Shown: one piece after another, positions 1 to 13,400 of the stretch
Position numbering within the stretch: the stretch's first letter is position 1
How the letters are laid out: each line of letters opens with the position of its first letter
Source of the DNA: Davidsoniella eucalypti
Lineage: Eukaryota > Ascomycota > Sordariomycetes > Microascales > Ceratocystidaceae
Assembly (NCBI GenBank): GCA_004009845.1
Contig: RMBW01000002.1
Location: forward strand, 372,001 to 436,000
Reading direction: 5' to 3'
DNA length: 64,000 nucleotides
Program-made: the position numbers and the translations under genes
Notes under the pieces: model-generated
The model's input: the letters and a program-made list of their open reading frames with translations, nothing else
The model's database searches: none
Told to the model about the DNA's origin: nothing

Positions 1-15
1 ATCTCTTGTTTTCAG

Positions 16-1934
16 TGCTCAACACATACAATGGCCAGGGCCTCGAGTATCTCGATACGGCGATCGAGCTCGTCCACAACTATACGCATCTGCTCTCGGC
101 CTATTCATCGCAGAATAAGGACATGCAAGTGCGCGCCAAGAAGGCCATCCGGCGCAACAAGAAGAAGGAGCCGGAAGTCAAGAAGGCCCAGGTCGTTATT
201 GAGGACGATGATGGGAACCCGATATCGACAGCCGCAGAAGATGCCGATGAGGAGGTTCAGGCGGCGGCAGCAGCGCTTTCTGGCTCCGAAGACGACGAAA
301 ACGAAGACTCGGCCCGACGTGTGACGGCTGACCGCAAATTCGATTTCCAGCGCTTCCTCAGGCGCTACTCAGTACAACCTGTAGTTGACGCCTATGTTAC
401 ATACACATCGTTCTATTCAGACCTAACCAACGAGCAGCTCAAGCGCGCCCACCGCTACTTCTTCCGTCTCGGCTTCAAGCAGGACATGCTCGTCATGCTG
501 TACCGCGTGGACATCATCAACCTGTTCAACGAAATGATCAAGGGACCAAAGCCGTTGAGCCGCTCGTTGGCCATCTACAACGACTGGAACGAGCTCATAA
601 AGCGGATTCTTCGCAAATGTATAGCCAAGTTAGCCGAGCGGCCAGAGCTATTTGTCGAGATGCTGTTCTCCAAGAGCTCGCAGATGGCCTATTTCCTCGA
701 ACACGGCGACTACGAAAAGAAGAAGGCAGCCACCAAAGTGCCGCGAGCAGCTGCCGAGCTCGAGTTCCGCCATACCGACGGCGTTGAGGAGCAGATCCGC
801 TTCTTAATCCGTATTCTCTACTCTAATGGCAAACACGCTGAGGTCAAGTGGCTCTCAGAGGTGCTGGACGAGGCCATCAGCGTGCGCAAGGCTTGGATAG
901 CGTCGCTTGAGGCTGAAGGCAAAGAGCGGCCAGCGGACGGTCTAGAGCCTGAGCACGTGATCAGGAAGGGAGACGACGAGACCAAGCTAGCAGTAGTGAA
1001 GAACGGCCACCTCCGCTTATTTCTCAAGACGCTTGGCATAGTACGGAAGTACATCACGGTTGAAGAGACAGTGGACTCCGAATGGATAGTGCCTCCAGAA
1101 GCCTCGACAGACCACCTAGAGAAATGCGCCGGATTTCTCGCCATCACTCGCATGGAAGACCCATCGCCAGAAGATACGGAAGATGCGCTCAAGCAGATTC
1201 GTCGTAAGCCAGCCGGCGTACGTAGTCGGGCTATCGTCGAAGATAGCTCAAGCGATGACGACGATGCCGAGCCACTGTTTCCTGCCGGTGGTCCAACGGC
1301 ACGCAAAGCCGTTGATGGGCCCAAGAAGAAAAAGAAGAGCTCCAGAAAGCGACTGCGACGCAAATCCGGCGATGCCGATCTCTCGGCCGAAGAGATTGCC
1401 AAGTCGCGACGCAAGAAGGACCGTGAAAGGGCGCAGAAGATCATGTCCGAGATGTTTGTACACGATAGTGACGATGACTCGGATGCCGCTGCCAACGATA
1501 TCGAGTTCTGGATGCGCGAGGAGTCTCAGCGGCGCATCAACGAAGAAACCGCCCTTAAAGGCCAGCGTGCACTCCAGGCAGCCAGTGAATCGGCCCAGCA
1601 GATCTTGCTCAACCGGTCACTCACAGTGCGTAAGCGGAAGAAGGGATCTGACTCTGAAGGGAGCAATGATGACGATGATGATGAAGATGTCGACATGGAT
1701 GCGGAGCCTACTTCTGCTGTGAACGATCTGCCGACGTTCGACGATGTTGTCGACGAGGATGACACGGAAATGGGCCATGCTGCGGGACAGGACAAGGGCG
1801 ATGATGAGAGTGGTTCTAAGAGTGATGAGAGTGATAGTAAAGACGGCGACGATGAAGATCTCGTTGCAACTGCTCGCCGAAGGAAAACGACCAGCGGCTT
1901 CGTGATCGACAGTGATGACGATGACGATGAATAG
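16..1934 (+). CDS. tof1: Tof1/Swi1 (Timeless family) fork protection subunit, 5'-truncated by the window
   Basis: This is the C-terminal part of a Timeless-family protein. With Csm3 it forms the fork protection complex that travels with the replisome, stabilises paused forks and mediates the S-phase checkpoint in the nucleus. About 639 residues are visible. A Timeless-like helical region includes FDFQRFLRRYSVQPVVDAY and a following segment about stalled-fork helices near residues 110-185, then HTDGVEEQIRFLIRILYSNG near 257-276. The last 240 residues are disordered, with acidic Asp/Ser runs and Lys/Arg blocks such as KKKKKSSRKRLRRKSG that look like nuclear localisation signals. The frame is open from base 6, but bases 6-15 read ttgttttcag, a good intron acceptor, so I place the exon start at 16 with a split codon. 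The N-terminus lies outside the window. The gene converges on the dioxygenase at 2126-3222. Family assignment is confident; the exon edge is inferred. Confidence 0.9.
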
Positions 1935-2125
1935 TTGTTTTTTTGGTTCTTTTCCCTTCTCCTCTTATTAGCTTCATTACTTTGGGCACATAGATTTACA
2001 CTACTTGGTATATTTCATCATATATAATAACAGCGAGCATCTTTGATTTCACTTATACTATACGAGCCAGCCTCTCGTCTTAATATCTGGCCTAGACTGA
2101 CCGTAACCAGCTCTATACTCGTTCT

Positions 2126-3222
2126 CTATGCCTCAATTTCAACTGCCATTTCCCGGTTCTTGGCCAATGTCTCCTGTAGTGCCCGGAAGTTACGTTCCAT
2201 CGCCCTCTCTGTGAACTCGGCCCCCGTGATCGCTGGATACTTTCCCCTTGGGCCCTGGATCACAGTGTCTGTACACGGCTGGTTAAAGAAGGCGATGCTA
2301 TACCGCTCGCCAAAGTAATCGCCCTCTTGACTCGGCGCCTTGACTCTATGGAACGTGCTCTTGAAGCGATCGTCGCTCCATGCCATCAATAGATCACCGA
2401 TATTGCACACCACTGTATCCACAGAAGGCACACAGACCCGTGTCCAAGAATCTCCAATACCGAATTCCGTGACCGCTTCGCGACCCGGGCATATCTCCAG
2501 CCCGGAATATCCCGGCGTTTGCTGGAACAGAAGCGTCAGTAGATCCCAGTCAGCGTGGGCACCAGCACGTGGTCTCGAGGCTGCCACGGCGCGCTCAGCG
2601 GGCGACTGTGGCACGGGTGTCTCTGGATACCGAAGAAGCCGTAGACACGTCTGAGCATTCGGTCGCGAGACATCGTGAGCCTTGACGAAGAACAAATCAT
2701 CTTCGAAGCCCAATCCACGCGCAAGACAACGCATCAGCTGTTCACTAACGCCTTGGACTTTGTGCATGAAGATATGGGTCTCCGTCTTGAAGCCCGGCAA
2801 TTCCGTCTCGGAGATCCAGGCATTGCGCATGTGCTCGTCGCTGAACTGTAGTTGGTACGATTCTTTTTGGTCGGCTACTCCCGTGGATGGTCGTACTTGA
2901 CTTTGTTTCTCCCAACCGACGTTCTTGGGCGTCCATGGAACTGAGGCTTTGACGACGTCTGGGAGACTAAAGAATGCGGCACTACGTTGAAACATGGTGT
3001 TTATATCTTCTACAGTCAGCGACGTGTTGTAGATACCAAAAAAGCCGTGCATTTCGGCTGCCGATACAATCTGGGCTGTGATCTCGTCGATCCGAGCCTC
3101 GAAGTCGTGTAGAGATATCTGTCTAGGGTTAGTATACCTCACTATACCTCATAATTTTAGGGTTCAGGAATCGTTCGTACCACCGGAATGTCTCGATCGA
3201 CATAATTCGTTGACGATGCCAT
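2126..3222 (-). CDS. 2-oxoglutarate/Fe(II)-dependent dioxygenase, isopenicillin-N-synthase-like fold
   Basis: A predicted soluble non-haem iron oxygenase of 344 residues that would use 2-oxoglutarate and O2; the substrate is unknown. Two exons, 3181-3222 and 2126-3118, are joined by a 62-bp intron (donor GTACGA, branch TACTAAC, acceptor ACAG). This restores the usual start (MASSTNYVDRDIPV, then ISLHDFE); without it the long exon begins on intron sequence. The N-terminal DIOX_N-like part runs to about residue 125. The iron ligands are H202 and D204 in AGAHADWD and H271 in STFHRV; the 2-oxoglutarate clamp is R286 and S288 in RYSIAFF. The length is normal for the family. Fungal members include tailoring enzymes of secondary metabolism, but no synthase gene is nearby, so no pathway can be assigned. 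A diverged paralogue lies at 28651-30072. Confidence 0.85.
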
Positions 3223-4604
3223 CTTTGATATTCTTTGAGTTGTGTTGAGGCTGAAAGTAAACGTAAACGGAGACTCACAATTGAAGTACTTGTTCCGAGT
3301 ATATTAAACAGATCAGGCCTTCCCCTCTCTCTCTCTTCCCGTCTTTGAGTATTTTGGTCAGCTTTGTACTACAACACCAACCCAATATGTCGAAATATGC
3401 AATGGCTGCTAAATGCTACTGTAACTTCATATATGTCAGTAATAGATAAGACTCGCCTTAGTCTTGGTCAGCTTACAACGTCTCCGCTAGTTAGTCTTCG
3501 GAACTGGCCGACGTCGTGGATAGTCAAATAGGGTTAGGGTCAATTCAGTCACATTCAAGTCCAAAAACTACTGCAATGATGACCTATCTGCTCCAACTAA
3601 TATTGGATGAATCTAGCTATATTCAAGAACAAGGGATTTATATTATGATAATTAGAAACGGATAAAATAATGAGTAGACCAGAAGATGTAAAAAGTCACA
3701 ACTGATTCTAGAAATGATTATAAATGGTGAAAGTAAAAGAAAACATATTAAAATAAATGAGGGTGAAGATATCAAATTGATATGCGAGTAAAAACAAAAG
3801 AGACAATCAGACACAAACTAGGGTATAGCAAAGAATACAACAATCAAGAAAGATATAGTTTTATATATATAAATATATTTTTTAATTGTGATATGTACAC
3901 AACACACTATTTTGACACCCCCCCCCTCTATAGCAATATTTATGAGCACCCATTATCTAGCTTCAAAATGGCAACCTATGAGATATACATGATAAACAAC
4001 AAGAACATTGGGATAAGAGAAGAAGAAAGAAGAGATATCAAATGTAAATAGAAAGGTTGAAGTGAAAAGGAAAGGAAAGGAAAGGCTTGAATAAACAAAA
4101 AAGAAGATATATAATATGAAAGAAGGTAAAGCTAGGCGGGTTTGTTAAACATTAAGAAAATAGGATGTTAAAAACAAAAGAGAAAAAGAGTGTCTGTGTG
4201 ATTTGTGTTGTATGACCTCAAAGAACAAGATTAAAAAAATCATTGTGCAAGAAAGAAAGAATAGATGCAGAAAAAGAAGGAAAGCAAGCCCTCTCCATCC
4301 AAAAAAAGACAAAAGATCGGAGAAATCAGAGACGACATAAAAAAAAAAGAAACTAAAATAAAGGGCGTGATAATATCAAGAGAAAGAAGATATAGCAGAA
4401 GAAAGGTTTATAGAAAAAAGAAGAAGATTAAAAAAAAGACACCTTAGAATCCAAAGATATATCAAGAAAAATGAGTTAAAAATCCCGAATAGAAAAAAAA
4501 CAACAAGGACGAAGGAAGATGTAAAATATTTTAAAGAACAAGAAGAAAAATTCAGTGAGAGAAATAATCAAAAATCACCAAAGAAAAGAAAAAAATTAAA
4601 AGGA
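3223..4604. other. Intergenic: dioxygenase promoter side and purine-rich formin 3' flank
   Basis: No gene recognised. From about 3200 to 3420 it is ordinary upstream sequence of the dioxygenase with a CT-rich tract near 3325. A short telomere-like dimer TAGGGTTAGGGT sits at 3529-3540. From about 4030 to 4600 the + strand is strongly A/G-rich, so a formin transcript reading through would have a pyrimidine-rich 3' UTR. The Lys-rich reading frame at 4265-4447 is a product of this composition. Confidence 0.6.
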
Positions 4605-4814
4605 CTAAGCCTCAGGTTCCGCTGCGGTTTCCGCTGGCGTCTCTAAACCTACAATATTCTTCTCGTCGCTCTCATTCTTCGCCTCACCTTGAATCTCTGG
4701 TGTTTTCTTCTCCTGTTGTTGCTCTGCTATTTCAGCCGCTTCATCGATGACTGGAATCGACATGACATCATCTCCAACATCCGGCAACGAAGGAATATTC
4801 GAAGCTTCATCTCC

Positions 4815-4861
<47 letters not shown>

Positions 4862-7800
4862 CCGGTGGTGTATCGACAGTTCCTGCTAGAGAAGCTAATG
4901 GATCGCCAGTCTTCTTGGTTGGACTACCGGGCATTCCGGCACTTGCGTCTGATCTATTGGTTTCGCGACGACGTCTACGCGCTCTGCGTTCTTCTTCCAT
5001 GCGGGCACGGCGGATACTGTCACGCTTCTCCGTCTCTTCGGGATTCTCGCCGGCATCGCCGAGCTTCATGCCACGTAACATCTCCGCCGCACGTTGTGCC
5101 ACATCATCATTACCTGGACTATCAGCAGTGCCGGAAGCAACTCCACCGGCAGTTGATTCGTCGCCCGTGCCGCCGGGGCTTAGCACATTGGATTCGTCTC
5201 CCTCATCGACAGATTTCATCACGGAAGTATCCAGTTCTGAGATCTCGCTGACGTCTGGAACGTCTTGGCCTGAGGCAATACGGTTCTGATGGCGGTCGCG
5301 AAGAAGGGCGCGACGACGACGCTCGCGCTTGTCTTTGACTTGAGGTGCAGCCTTGCGTAGCTTCTCCATAAGTGAGTCCATAGCGCCAGTGTTGACTGGC
5401 GATAGCTGAGAGCTTTCCGTAGGACCAATGATGGCCGCCTTGAGCGATTTGGGCAACGGGTTCTTGCGCTTCATCGAGACTTCGTTGCGGCGACGGGTCT
5501 CCTCCAACTTGACGTTCTTGTCACGGGACTTCTTCCATTCCGAAATGAACGTTGCCAGCTTGGAGAAGAAGTCGCGACGAGCATTATCGTCAGTCGAGTC
5601 TTCACCATAGAAGGCCATGATATCCTCGTATGATTTAGTCATTTCCTCCAGGTACAACTCCATCTGGTCGGCCTTGCGGCGGGCTTCCTTCATGCAACGC
5701 TGCACAACCTGACTGACGCGATCTTGGGGATGGAACTTCTTAGGGTCGCTGAGATTTCCACTATCCAACGATGTCTGTACATTGCGCGTGTTGGAGATGT
5801 AATGACGGGCATCTTGTTGCAGCTGGTCAACATTGACCTTTTGCGCCTTGAGCACACCGCCGATATCGTCGGCAAATGTCTCCCATTCGGGATACTGCGT
5901 ACGTACGATACGCTCGACCAGATCAGCCAGGGTTGACTCGTTCTTGTCATCCTTCACCATTCCTAGACGGGCTAACGAGGATAGCTTGAAACCACGGGCT
6001 TGCTTGTTGGCGTCGTTCATGTAGTTACCGATATCTAGAATCAGACCCAGGACATTCATCAACGAGACCGAATCGCGTAAAGACTCAGACACGAGCATAA
6101 CGTGCTTGATCTTAGCGTTGATCTCGTCGTAGTCCGTCTCGTAGGTGCGTGTCAGCGCCAAAGAGCGCATACGACTCTTCCAGTAGTGATGTAACTCGAA
6201 CGCAGTGTATAGGTAGATCTGATCTTGTCTTGTGAGCTCGTTGGGGTCTTGCTCACGCTCTTGGTTGATTGCGTTAGGTCCCGTCCAGTCTTTACTGTAC
6301 GGTGCCATCAACTTGGCCGTGCTGTCAGAAATGTTACACAAATCATCCTTTTGCAAAAAGTCCATGACGACTGGGTTGTCGAGCACTTCATGGTCACAGT
6401 GAATGATCATCTGAACAACTTTATCGACAGCAAAGTGTGAGAACTTGGCGAGAGCGATTTCTATAGACATAGTTAGTAAAGATACTCGTAACGAAATAGC
6501 AAATTTGGCATGTACAGTAACTTACCAAAGGCCTTGCGAGTATCAGTAGAAATGATTTGCTTCTTGTCGTCTTTCTTCGCGCTTTGTTTACCGATTTGCT
6601 TGATTTCCTTGGCCATGAAGAGCTTCTCGACTTCATCCAAGATACCCTTACGGCCTAGCTCAGCATACTTCTCCTCCCGGGCTTCAGCAGATGGCGCATG
6701 GGCGGCCCAATGAGTGGTCATAGGCGAATCCACTTTGTCCCAATGCAGGGCCTTGAGCTTCTTCTTGGGCCGCACCACAGACAGTCCAACAGAAGTAGTC
6801 GAAGTAAAGACGGGCTGTTGCAGGTAGTGGCCGTGCATGGCTCCAGGAAGTGGTGGTGGCGGAGGGGCTCCAGGTGCACCTGGCATAGGAGGCGGGGGCG
6901 GGGGGGGAGGAGGGCCACCAGACATAGAGCCAGGCATAGGGGGGGGTGGTGGTGGTGGAGGCGGAGGAGGTGCGCCACCCACACCGGGAATCTGACCCGG
7001 TAGAGGCAGTGGCGGCGGTGGTGGGGGAGGTGGAGGACCTCCACCCACACCAGGGATCTGTCCTGCCACAGGCAATGGAGGCGGTGGTGGAGGAGGAGGA
7101 GGACCACTGCCAAGGTATGGGACTTGGCCAGGAAGAGGCATAGGAGGCGGAGGGGGTGGTGGTGGGCCAGTAAGACCAGCTGTCGTCGAGCCGGACGTTG
7201 GGGTAGCACCAGATTCGGCGGAAGTGACGTGGATCTTGGGCATCTCGCCCTCGGTGGGCGTGATGGGCGAGTCTTGGCTTTCCATGCTGGGGTGTGAAGG
7301 GCCGGAAGTGGTAGCACCTTCTTCAGAGTCGCTGTTGTCGGTGTTCTTGCGGAACCGGTCATTGATCTCGTTGAGCAGGTTGGCCTGTGCCTTGGGGTCA
7401 ACAACAGGTCTGCGCATCTCCACGATGCGAGGCTTCTCGTAAACGACGCTGTTGTCTTCGTTGCTGTTATAGCCTTCCTCTTCTTCGCCGACGGTTTCAG
7501 GGTTCGTATGGTCACGTGCCACGCGGGGGCTACGTCTACTGCCCGACCGTGAGTTGGTGCGGTCGCGGAAGCTGCCGAGCATGCTGTTCTTAAAGTCACT
7601 GGGCGGCATGGCGTTATCAACACCGTCCATTTCCTCACGCAGCGCGCGCAGCTTGTCCGAGGGGCCTGTAGTGTCGGCCCATGAGCGGCCTTCGAGCTTG
7701 TATAGCGCCTTTTGGCGTTCGATCTGCGTCTGTAAACGTTCTAGTAGACGCTCCCGGTCTAGAATACCCTGCATACGAGCAGGATCGCTTTCGGCCAGCT

Positions 7801-10450
7801 TCTTGGTTCCAGGTGTGTCGCCGCCAGAAGAGGTCCCGGGCATCAGGCTCTTGGCTGCATTGGATGCGGCCACGTCCTGGGCATCACGCAACATGAGGTA
7901 CAGTTCGCGGCTCTCCAACTCGTAGCGCTGAGCTTCCTTGGCACGGGCTTGTTGCAAGCTTTCGAGCTCCGCCTTGAGGTTGTCGGCCTGGCGCCGCTGA
8001 GCTTCGATGAATCGTGCCTGTTCGTCTAGTTGCTTCTGTAGCTTTGCCACCAGACCGTCGGCGCCTAGCGCTAGTTGCGCCTTGACCTCGTCGCGCTCGG
8101 CCATAGCGGCATCGGCAATCTGGCGAGCTTCTAGCGCCTCGTCTAGGGCCTGTCGCGCCTCGGAGTCTGTGTGTAACTTGTCTAGCAGGGCCTGGACAGT
8201 AAAGTTCAGACTCTGCTTGAGGTCCATGTCTGGGAGTCTCCGGTCCATGGCCACATAGCTCAGCATAGAATCGACAAGCTGGAAGAGTCGCAACCGTTCC
8301 TCGGTATCTGTTTGTGGTAACAGCAGCAGATGCTGCATAGCGGAAACAAAATAGTCCTGGGTCTTGGACCCGGCCAGACGCTGCTGGATGGCTTCGGTGA
8401 TCTGAACGGGGTCGTTGAGGTCCTTGATGACGGCTTGGACATTGTCCTTGATTGACGAGCCCTCGCGCTCCAGCATATCCTCGTAATCGATGGCCTCGTT
8501 GGAGCGGAAGCGCTCGATCTGCTTGTCGATGGGCTCGTACTGGAACGACTCCATCTTGATGAGGATACGCTTGATGCCGGTGGCCGTGAACTGGGCGCGG
8601 ATGTGGATGCGCATCTGGAGATCGTCGACGGGCGTGTCCACAAGCATGTTCACCAGCATCAGTGTAGCCACGGCATACTCCATAAGCAGACTCTCCATGC
8701 CGACACCTCCGCTGCGCATCTCCTCGCTGGCGCCCACCAAACTGCCCATCTTGCCGCGGCCATCGATGCTGACCTCGACGAGTCGCATCCAGGCGTCGAA
8801 GCGGCCATTCTCTCCCTGTTGGCTCTTGACAAAGTCCAGGGCCTGGATGACTTTGATGTGGCCATCGCCATCGCCCCAATGACACAGAAAGGTAAGCACT
8901 TCGGAAACTAGGCGCCGTGTAGAAATGCGCGGCGATGTCAAACATGTGGCAAGAGCGACGATGACTTGTTGGTGTTGTAGAGCATCGTCTGCGCCGAATT
9001 TGTTGTTCATCAACGCCTTGATGCATTTGACGATATCGTATTCCCGCTCTAGATTTTTGTCCCGACCCATGTCAAAGGGGTTACTGGCCGTTGGGCCTTG
9101 TGCCGTTTTGCGGTTCAGTTTGAGTAAAAGAGTCGTCAGAGCAACCTGGCCCTGCGTGTCAACGAATCGCTTCACCCAGCCAATCTGCTGTGTACGCAAG
9201 TTGACTTCCAGACTGCCCAAGAATTTGGCATCCAGCTTATCCTCCATGATGCGCCTCACATACCACTCAGGTGCGCCCTCCTCTTCAGAATATGTCGTGA
9301 CGTCAGGGGCGGCGGTGTACTGGCCGGGGCGGGCCGTCAATCGTTGGCGCTGTTTTGCCTGGTACTCGGTAAGAGCATCCTGGTGCAGCAACATCCACTT
9401 CTTAGCCGACGGGTAGGCCATCATCTGGCGGCGAGCCTGCTCAGGGAGGTTGTGCCAGCCACGCTTCTGCATGAGGGCGACAAACATTTCGTTGATCACG
9501 TTTTCGTCTTCAGGCTTGTTGAACTGGAAGCCTTCAGGGCCTGGCGGCATCTGGCCAGGGCTAGCGAGGCCGCCGGACACGGAGAGTTGGGTGTTTCTAT
9601 TTGAGCCGCGGCTGGGAGGGTAATATGAGGACTGCGAGGAGGCGCTGGAGGGGCCGAGTCGGGAGGAACGGGGGGTCGGGCCGTCGTTGCTGTAGGTGCT
9701 GGCGGCAACCGAGTAGAGGCTTGCCTGGTCAGAATTGCGCGCCGGGTTGCCGTACTGGTCGGCCATTCGTGGGCTGAGCTGGCTGTTTGGTGCCGAGCCG
9801 TTGCCCATGCTGGCCATGCTGGCTTGACTGGCGCGAGCAGGGCCCCATTGCTGCAGCTGCGTGGTGCGGCCAGTGGTAGCCATGGTGATGCTGTTGCTTG
9901 GCGGTAGCATCTGGCGGTTTTGCTGGTGCTGTTGCTGATGCTGGTAGTGTTGATTGTTGTTGTTGTTGTTATTGTTGTTGTGAGAGCCACTCTGGCTCTG
10001 GCTACTGCTCGGCCGTTGACCATAGTTCATGGGCGGCGGTGGATCAAAGGTTGGATACTGATGGAAGTCGCCAATCCCATTGAGATGGTGTGGGAGAGGG
10101 CTCTGGCCACCCTGGGCCGCCGTTTCGGGCTGGGCGGATGAGCGGCCGGCCAGGCCATCGTTGTAGTTGACGCCGGGGATCGAGGTCAGCACGCCAGCAC
10201 TGATGCCCAGGTCGGCGGCTTCGGAACGGTCGAGGGAGACTGTAGACGATTCGCGGCGGTGGTGGGTTTGGCGGGAGGTGGTAGAGCGGATGGTAGCGGT
10301 ATCGAAGTTGTCGGTATTAGCGATCGGGTTGGCGTTCAATGAAGCCGATGAATTGGGAGCAGAGCGAGCATCATCGCGGCGGCTGTCGTCGCGGCGGTCC
10401 TTGTTGCGATTTCGCGAGAAGAACGACCGCGACTTGTCATTGGACGACAT
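4605..10450 (-). CDS. bni1: Diaphanous-related formin (Bni1/SepA type), actin nucleator
   Basis: A cytoplasmic, cortex-associated formin of 1,926 residues that nucleates and elongates unbranched actin for polarised growth and septation. Exons 6526-10450 and 4605-6460 are joined by a 65-bp intron (GTAAGT, TACTAAC, CTATAG) that rebuilds DTRKAFEIALAKFSHF inside the FH2 domain. Order of parts: a low-complexity N-terminus with poly-Asn and Gln/His runs (residues about 140-185); GTPase-binding/FH3 region (about 310-710) starting near INEMFVALMQKRGW; coiled coil (about 740-870); FH1 with at least six polyproline blocks (about 1095-1205); FH2 (about 1235-1620) starting near KKLKALHWDKVDS; and an autoregulatory-like C-terminal segment (about 1755-1810) with a hydrophobic LRGMKL stretch followed by a very basic EERRARRRRR run. 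A poly-Thr run near residue 1850 comes from an (AGT)n microsatellite. Rho-GTPase release of FH3/DAD autoinhibition is family knowledge. The ATG at 10450 opens a basic N-terminus and is the first in frame. Confidence 0.95.
4815..4860. repeat. (AGT)n trinucleotide microsatellite inside the formin gene
   Basis: About 15 uninterrupted AGT units on the + strand encode a run of about 16 threonines near the formin C-terminus on the minus strand. The array keeps the reading frame and is a likely length-polymorphic site. Confidence 0.9.
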
Positions 10451-13400
10451 GATGGCGGTGGGTTATAGTCGAGGCTGCAGTGCAATCGTTTCGAGCAGGA
10501 GATATAGGAAGGAAAAAGGAAGAATGGAGCTAGGAGTGAGGGGTGGAGATTGGATTGTCGAAGCTCAGAGCTCAGGGCCCGAAGGAGAGGACAGACAAAG
10601 AGAGGAGGGGTCGTACGGCCAGGTCTGGGGCCGTCGAAGGCTCTCGGTCTCGCAGTCTCTCTACCGGCGGTCTGCGGCTTCGGAGGCAGGCTGGCAGAAA
10701 GGCTCTGCAGCCAGCTGGAGATGCACGGCTGCTATGCACGGCTTGGTGGCGAGGGCGATCGGCTCCAGGTCGTTGGACGGGCTGGTGACAGGGAATTGGC
10801 CCGTACAATTAACTACGAGTTGGTTAAAAATGTCGTGGCGGCAATCAATACAAGCCAAGCTGCAATAATAGGTGGTGGCAGTGGTAGTGCGTTATTATGG
10901 GCAGAATCGTAGAAGGCGTCTCGGTTCATTCGTCGTTCGCTGCAAGGCGAGCAGTTCTGATTGGTTTTATTTTTTTAATTCTTCTATGCAGCTAGAGGAA
11001 GGGGGAGAGAAAAAAGAGAGCCAAAGTACGAGCGAGGATGACGAAGAGGATCGAGAACGGCTCCAAGTGGCAGAGTCCAAATGTACGTACAAACATAGTA
11101 TTAGTTGAGTTGTAGCTGCATGGACAGGGCTCTGGAGCACGACAAGTGCACTAATGGCTAATGCTGATAATGCTATGCTGTGAATTGCCTGTGCTCGGCT
11201 GGCTCTACTGGGTTTTGGCCTGCGTGATGGATAGCTGATCAGACGGTCGAGGCGATGAAACGCTGTTGATGGATAATAGATGAGGTCCTGCTGGAGAATC
11301 CCTCGTCGTGTTTCGGACAGGTTAATGCTGCATCAAGCCACGTCCGTGGAGGTGAAGTACAGCTACAACTACTACTACATACAATACACAGTCAATTGAC
11401 GGCCTATGACTAGCTTCTGTCTGCCCGACGCAATGGCAGCTGGCAGAAACAAGCTCCGTCAGAAGCCAAAGTACAGTGTCTTTACAGCTAGTAGTCGGTC
11501 GGCCCAGGCTGAAAGCGCCTCCCACCAACTACCCAGATATCACGAGATCGGGGCCGTCGATTTCGGTATCGGGATACCTTAGCAGCTCTGGGCTGTAAAT
11601 ATTAGCTGCAATCTTAACAGCTCATCCAGAATTTACTTCATCTAGGCCATTCAATTGTCCGCCGAAGGTCAAGGGTCAGGGCTGCCAGGGCCTAAACAAG
11701 CTAGTATTTATAGGCTATACAACTATAACTATCTACTGCAGAACATGGGTCAGGCTAGCAACAATTTTGGAGTCAAAATTACTGATGGAAGGCACTAGAA
11801 ATAGGGAAATGCATAGATGACGATGGAATATTGTTCGGTTTTGGGTTGTTTCTGTTTTTGGGCGTTGGGGTGGTTGTCACAAGCTTATTTCCTTCTTCCT
11901 TTTTTCCTGTTTTACTAGCCACGATATTTTCTTTTTTCTGTCTCTTGTGGCTACGGCAATTCATAACTTGGCAGCTGCCTCAAGCACACTATCAACTAAC
12001 CTTAGAATCCCATCTTTCTTAATTATACGTTACTTGCCATTGCCGTAAAGGGGCGCTGGAAGTAGTAGCTTCCCCCATCATGCCATTTTGTCTGGCTGGA
12101 CCACCACTATTTTTTCTGTGCTTTTGTGGAGCCTGCCATTTTGGCGCTTGCCGTCAAACTGAAATTGAGCGGAGCGGAGGAGCTCTATAGAGGGGCTCCA
12201 ATACCAAAAATATCAGAGGATAGAGGAGACGACAACATGACAACATGATTTTTGCCATAAAGGCCAGACTGTTTGTTATGTTGTTGTTGTTGTTGTTGGT
12301 TCATCGAGTTTCCTAAAAAGGATTCTAATTTCGGGCCCGGAAAATCGACACATGAGTTGGCTAAATGGGTTTACACAAAAAATAGCCTGCATGATCCGAC
12401 TATCAACTTTGATCGCCACTATATCATCTCCCTCTAAACAAGTTGGTTTCTGGCTGCAGGGCATATAATGAGACAGCTCAGGCTATTATTCCATGAACTC
12501 ACAAAGTAGCCAAGGCCAAGATTATCGCAGGGATCATTTCTCTGTTCTCTGATCGATCACGCTTCCCAAACGAAACATGAATGACCATAAATATCGCTCT
12601 TTCACCTTTTGTACTCGAAACGTATTATCTTTGCTATCGCGTATGAAAATAGCTCCCTCGGAATATGACCTATGACCGACATGTCGCCCGCTCTCAACCT
12701 ATTCACTTCGAGCTCTCTTTTTGTGAGTTCCAAATGTCAATTTGCAAGATCCAGCCACATCTACAACTATCCACGGCACACTTCATCCCTTCGGCATTTG
12801 CTGCCTCGAACACCTACTACCTAGGACATTTGCTAAATGGGTTGCTTGCTCATATTCTCGACGGCTGGCAAATAGTCATCCTATTCCCCGAATCCCACCA
12901 AGGTGCCATACACCATATTGCAACCCACTGCTGCATTTGACGCATTGTAAGGCTTGCACTAATATCCCAGCGTACAATCAATAGATCCAAACAAATAGCG
13001 ACTGTGGTACATGTGAGTAGTAAGCGAAATTCTAGTATACTCACCCTTGTATAACAACAAAATAGCACGACTACATTCAACCCTTCTCTAACCCTTATGT
13101 GATTATCTTCCATTATTCAATAATAAGTGAACTGGATTCTACAAGTATAAATTAGGATCCACTTGGCATTGGACTTGTGACACCGGTAGAATGTCTGCTC
13201 GTTAAAGATTCTTAGCACTTGGTGATAGGGAAACTCGAAGAATATTGTATTCCATGGAGCTTTCCAAAATGCTGAAATATCTAACCCTATACGCTGAGCT
13301 TGTTCGTATGCCTATAAGCCATACTAGCAAAGAAAGGCAACAACTAACCCATCGGTTCTTGTCCGAGCTACCTGTCGATGCTAGTTAGACTAATCTATTG

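Noticed and set aside
818..1495. Long antisense frame within tof1
   Set aside because: It is the opposite-strand shadow of tof1 coding sequence, Ser-rich because of the Asp/Glu/Arg codons on the other strand.
3529..3540. TAGGGTTAGGGT as an interstitial telomere or subtelomere mark
   Set aside because: Only two units, inside ordinary intergenic DNA flanked by conserved genes. Single TAGGGTT motifs are scattered through the window.
4265..4447. Lys-rich small ORF
   Set aside because: Produced by the A/G-rich composition of the formin 3' flank; no other support.
7884..9026. 380-codon frame on the minus strand inside the formin gene
   Set aside because: Out-of-frame shadow of the formin FH3 and coiled-coil region, rich in Arg/Ser/Pro/His with no domain.
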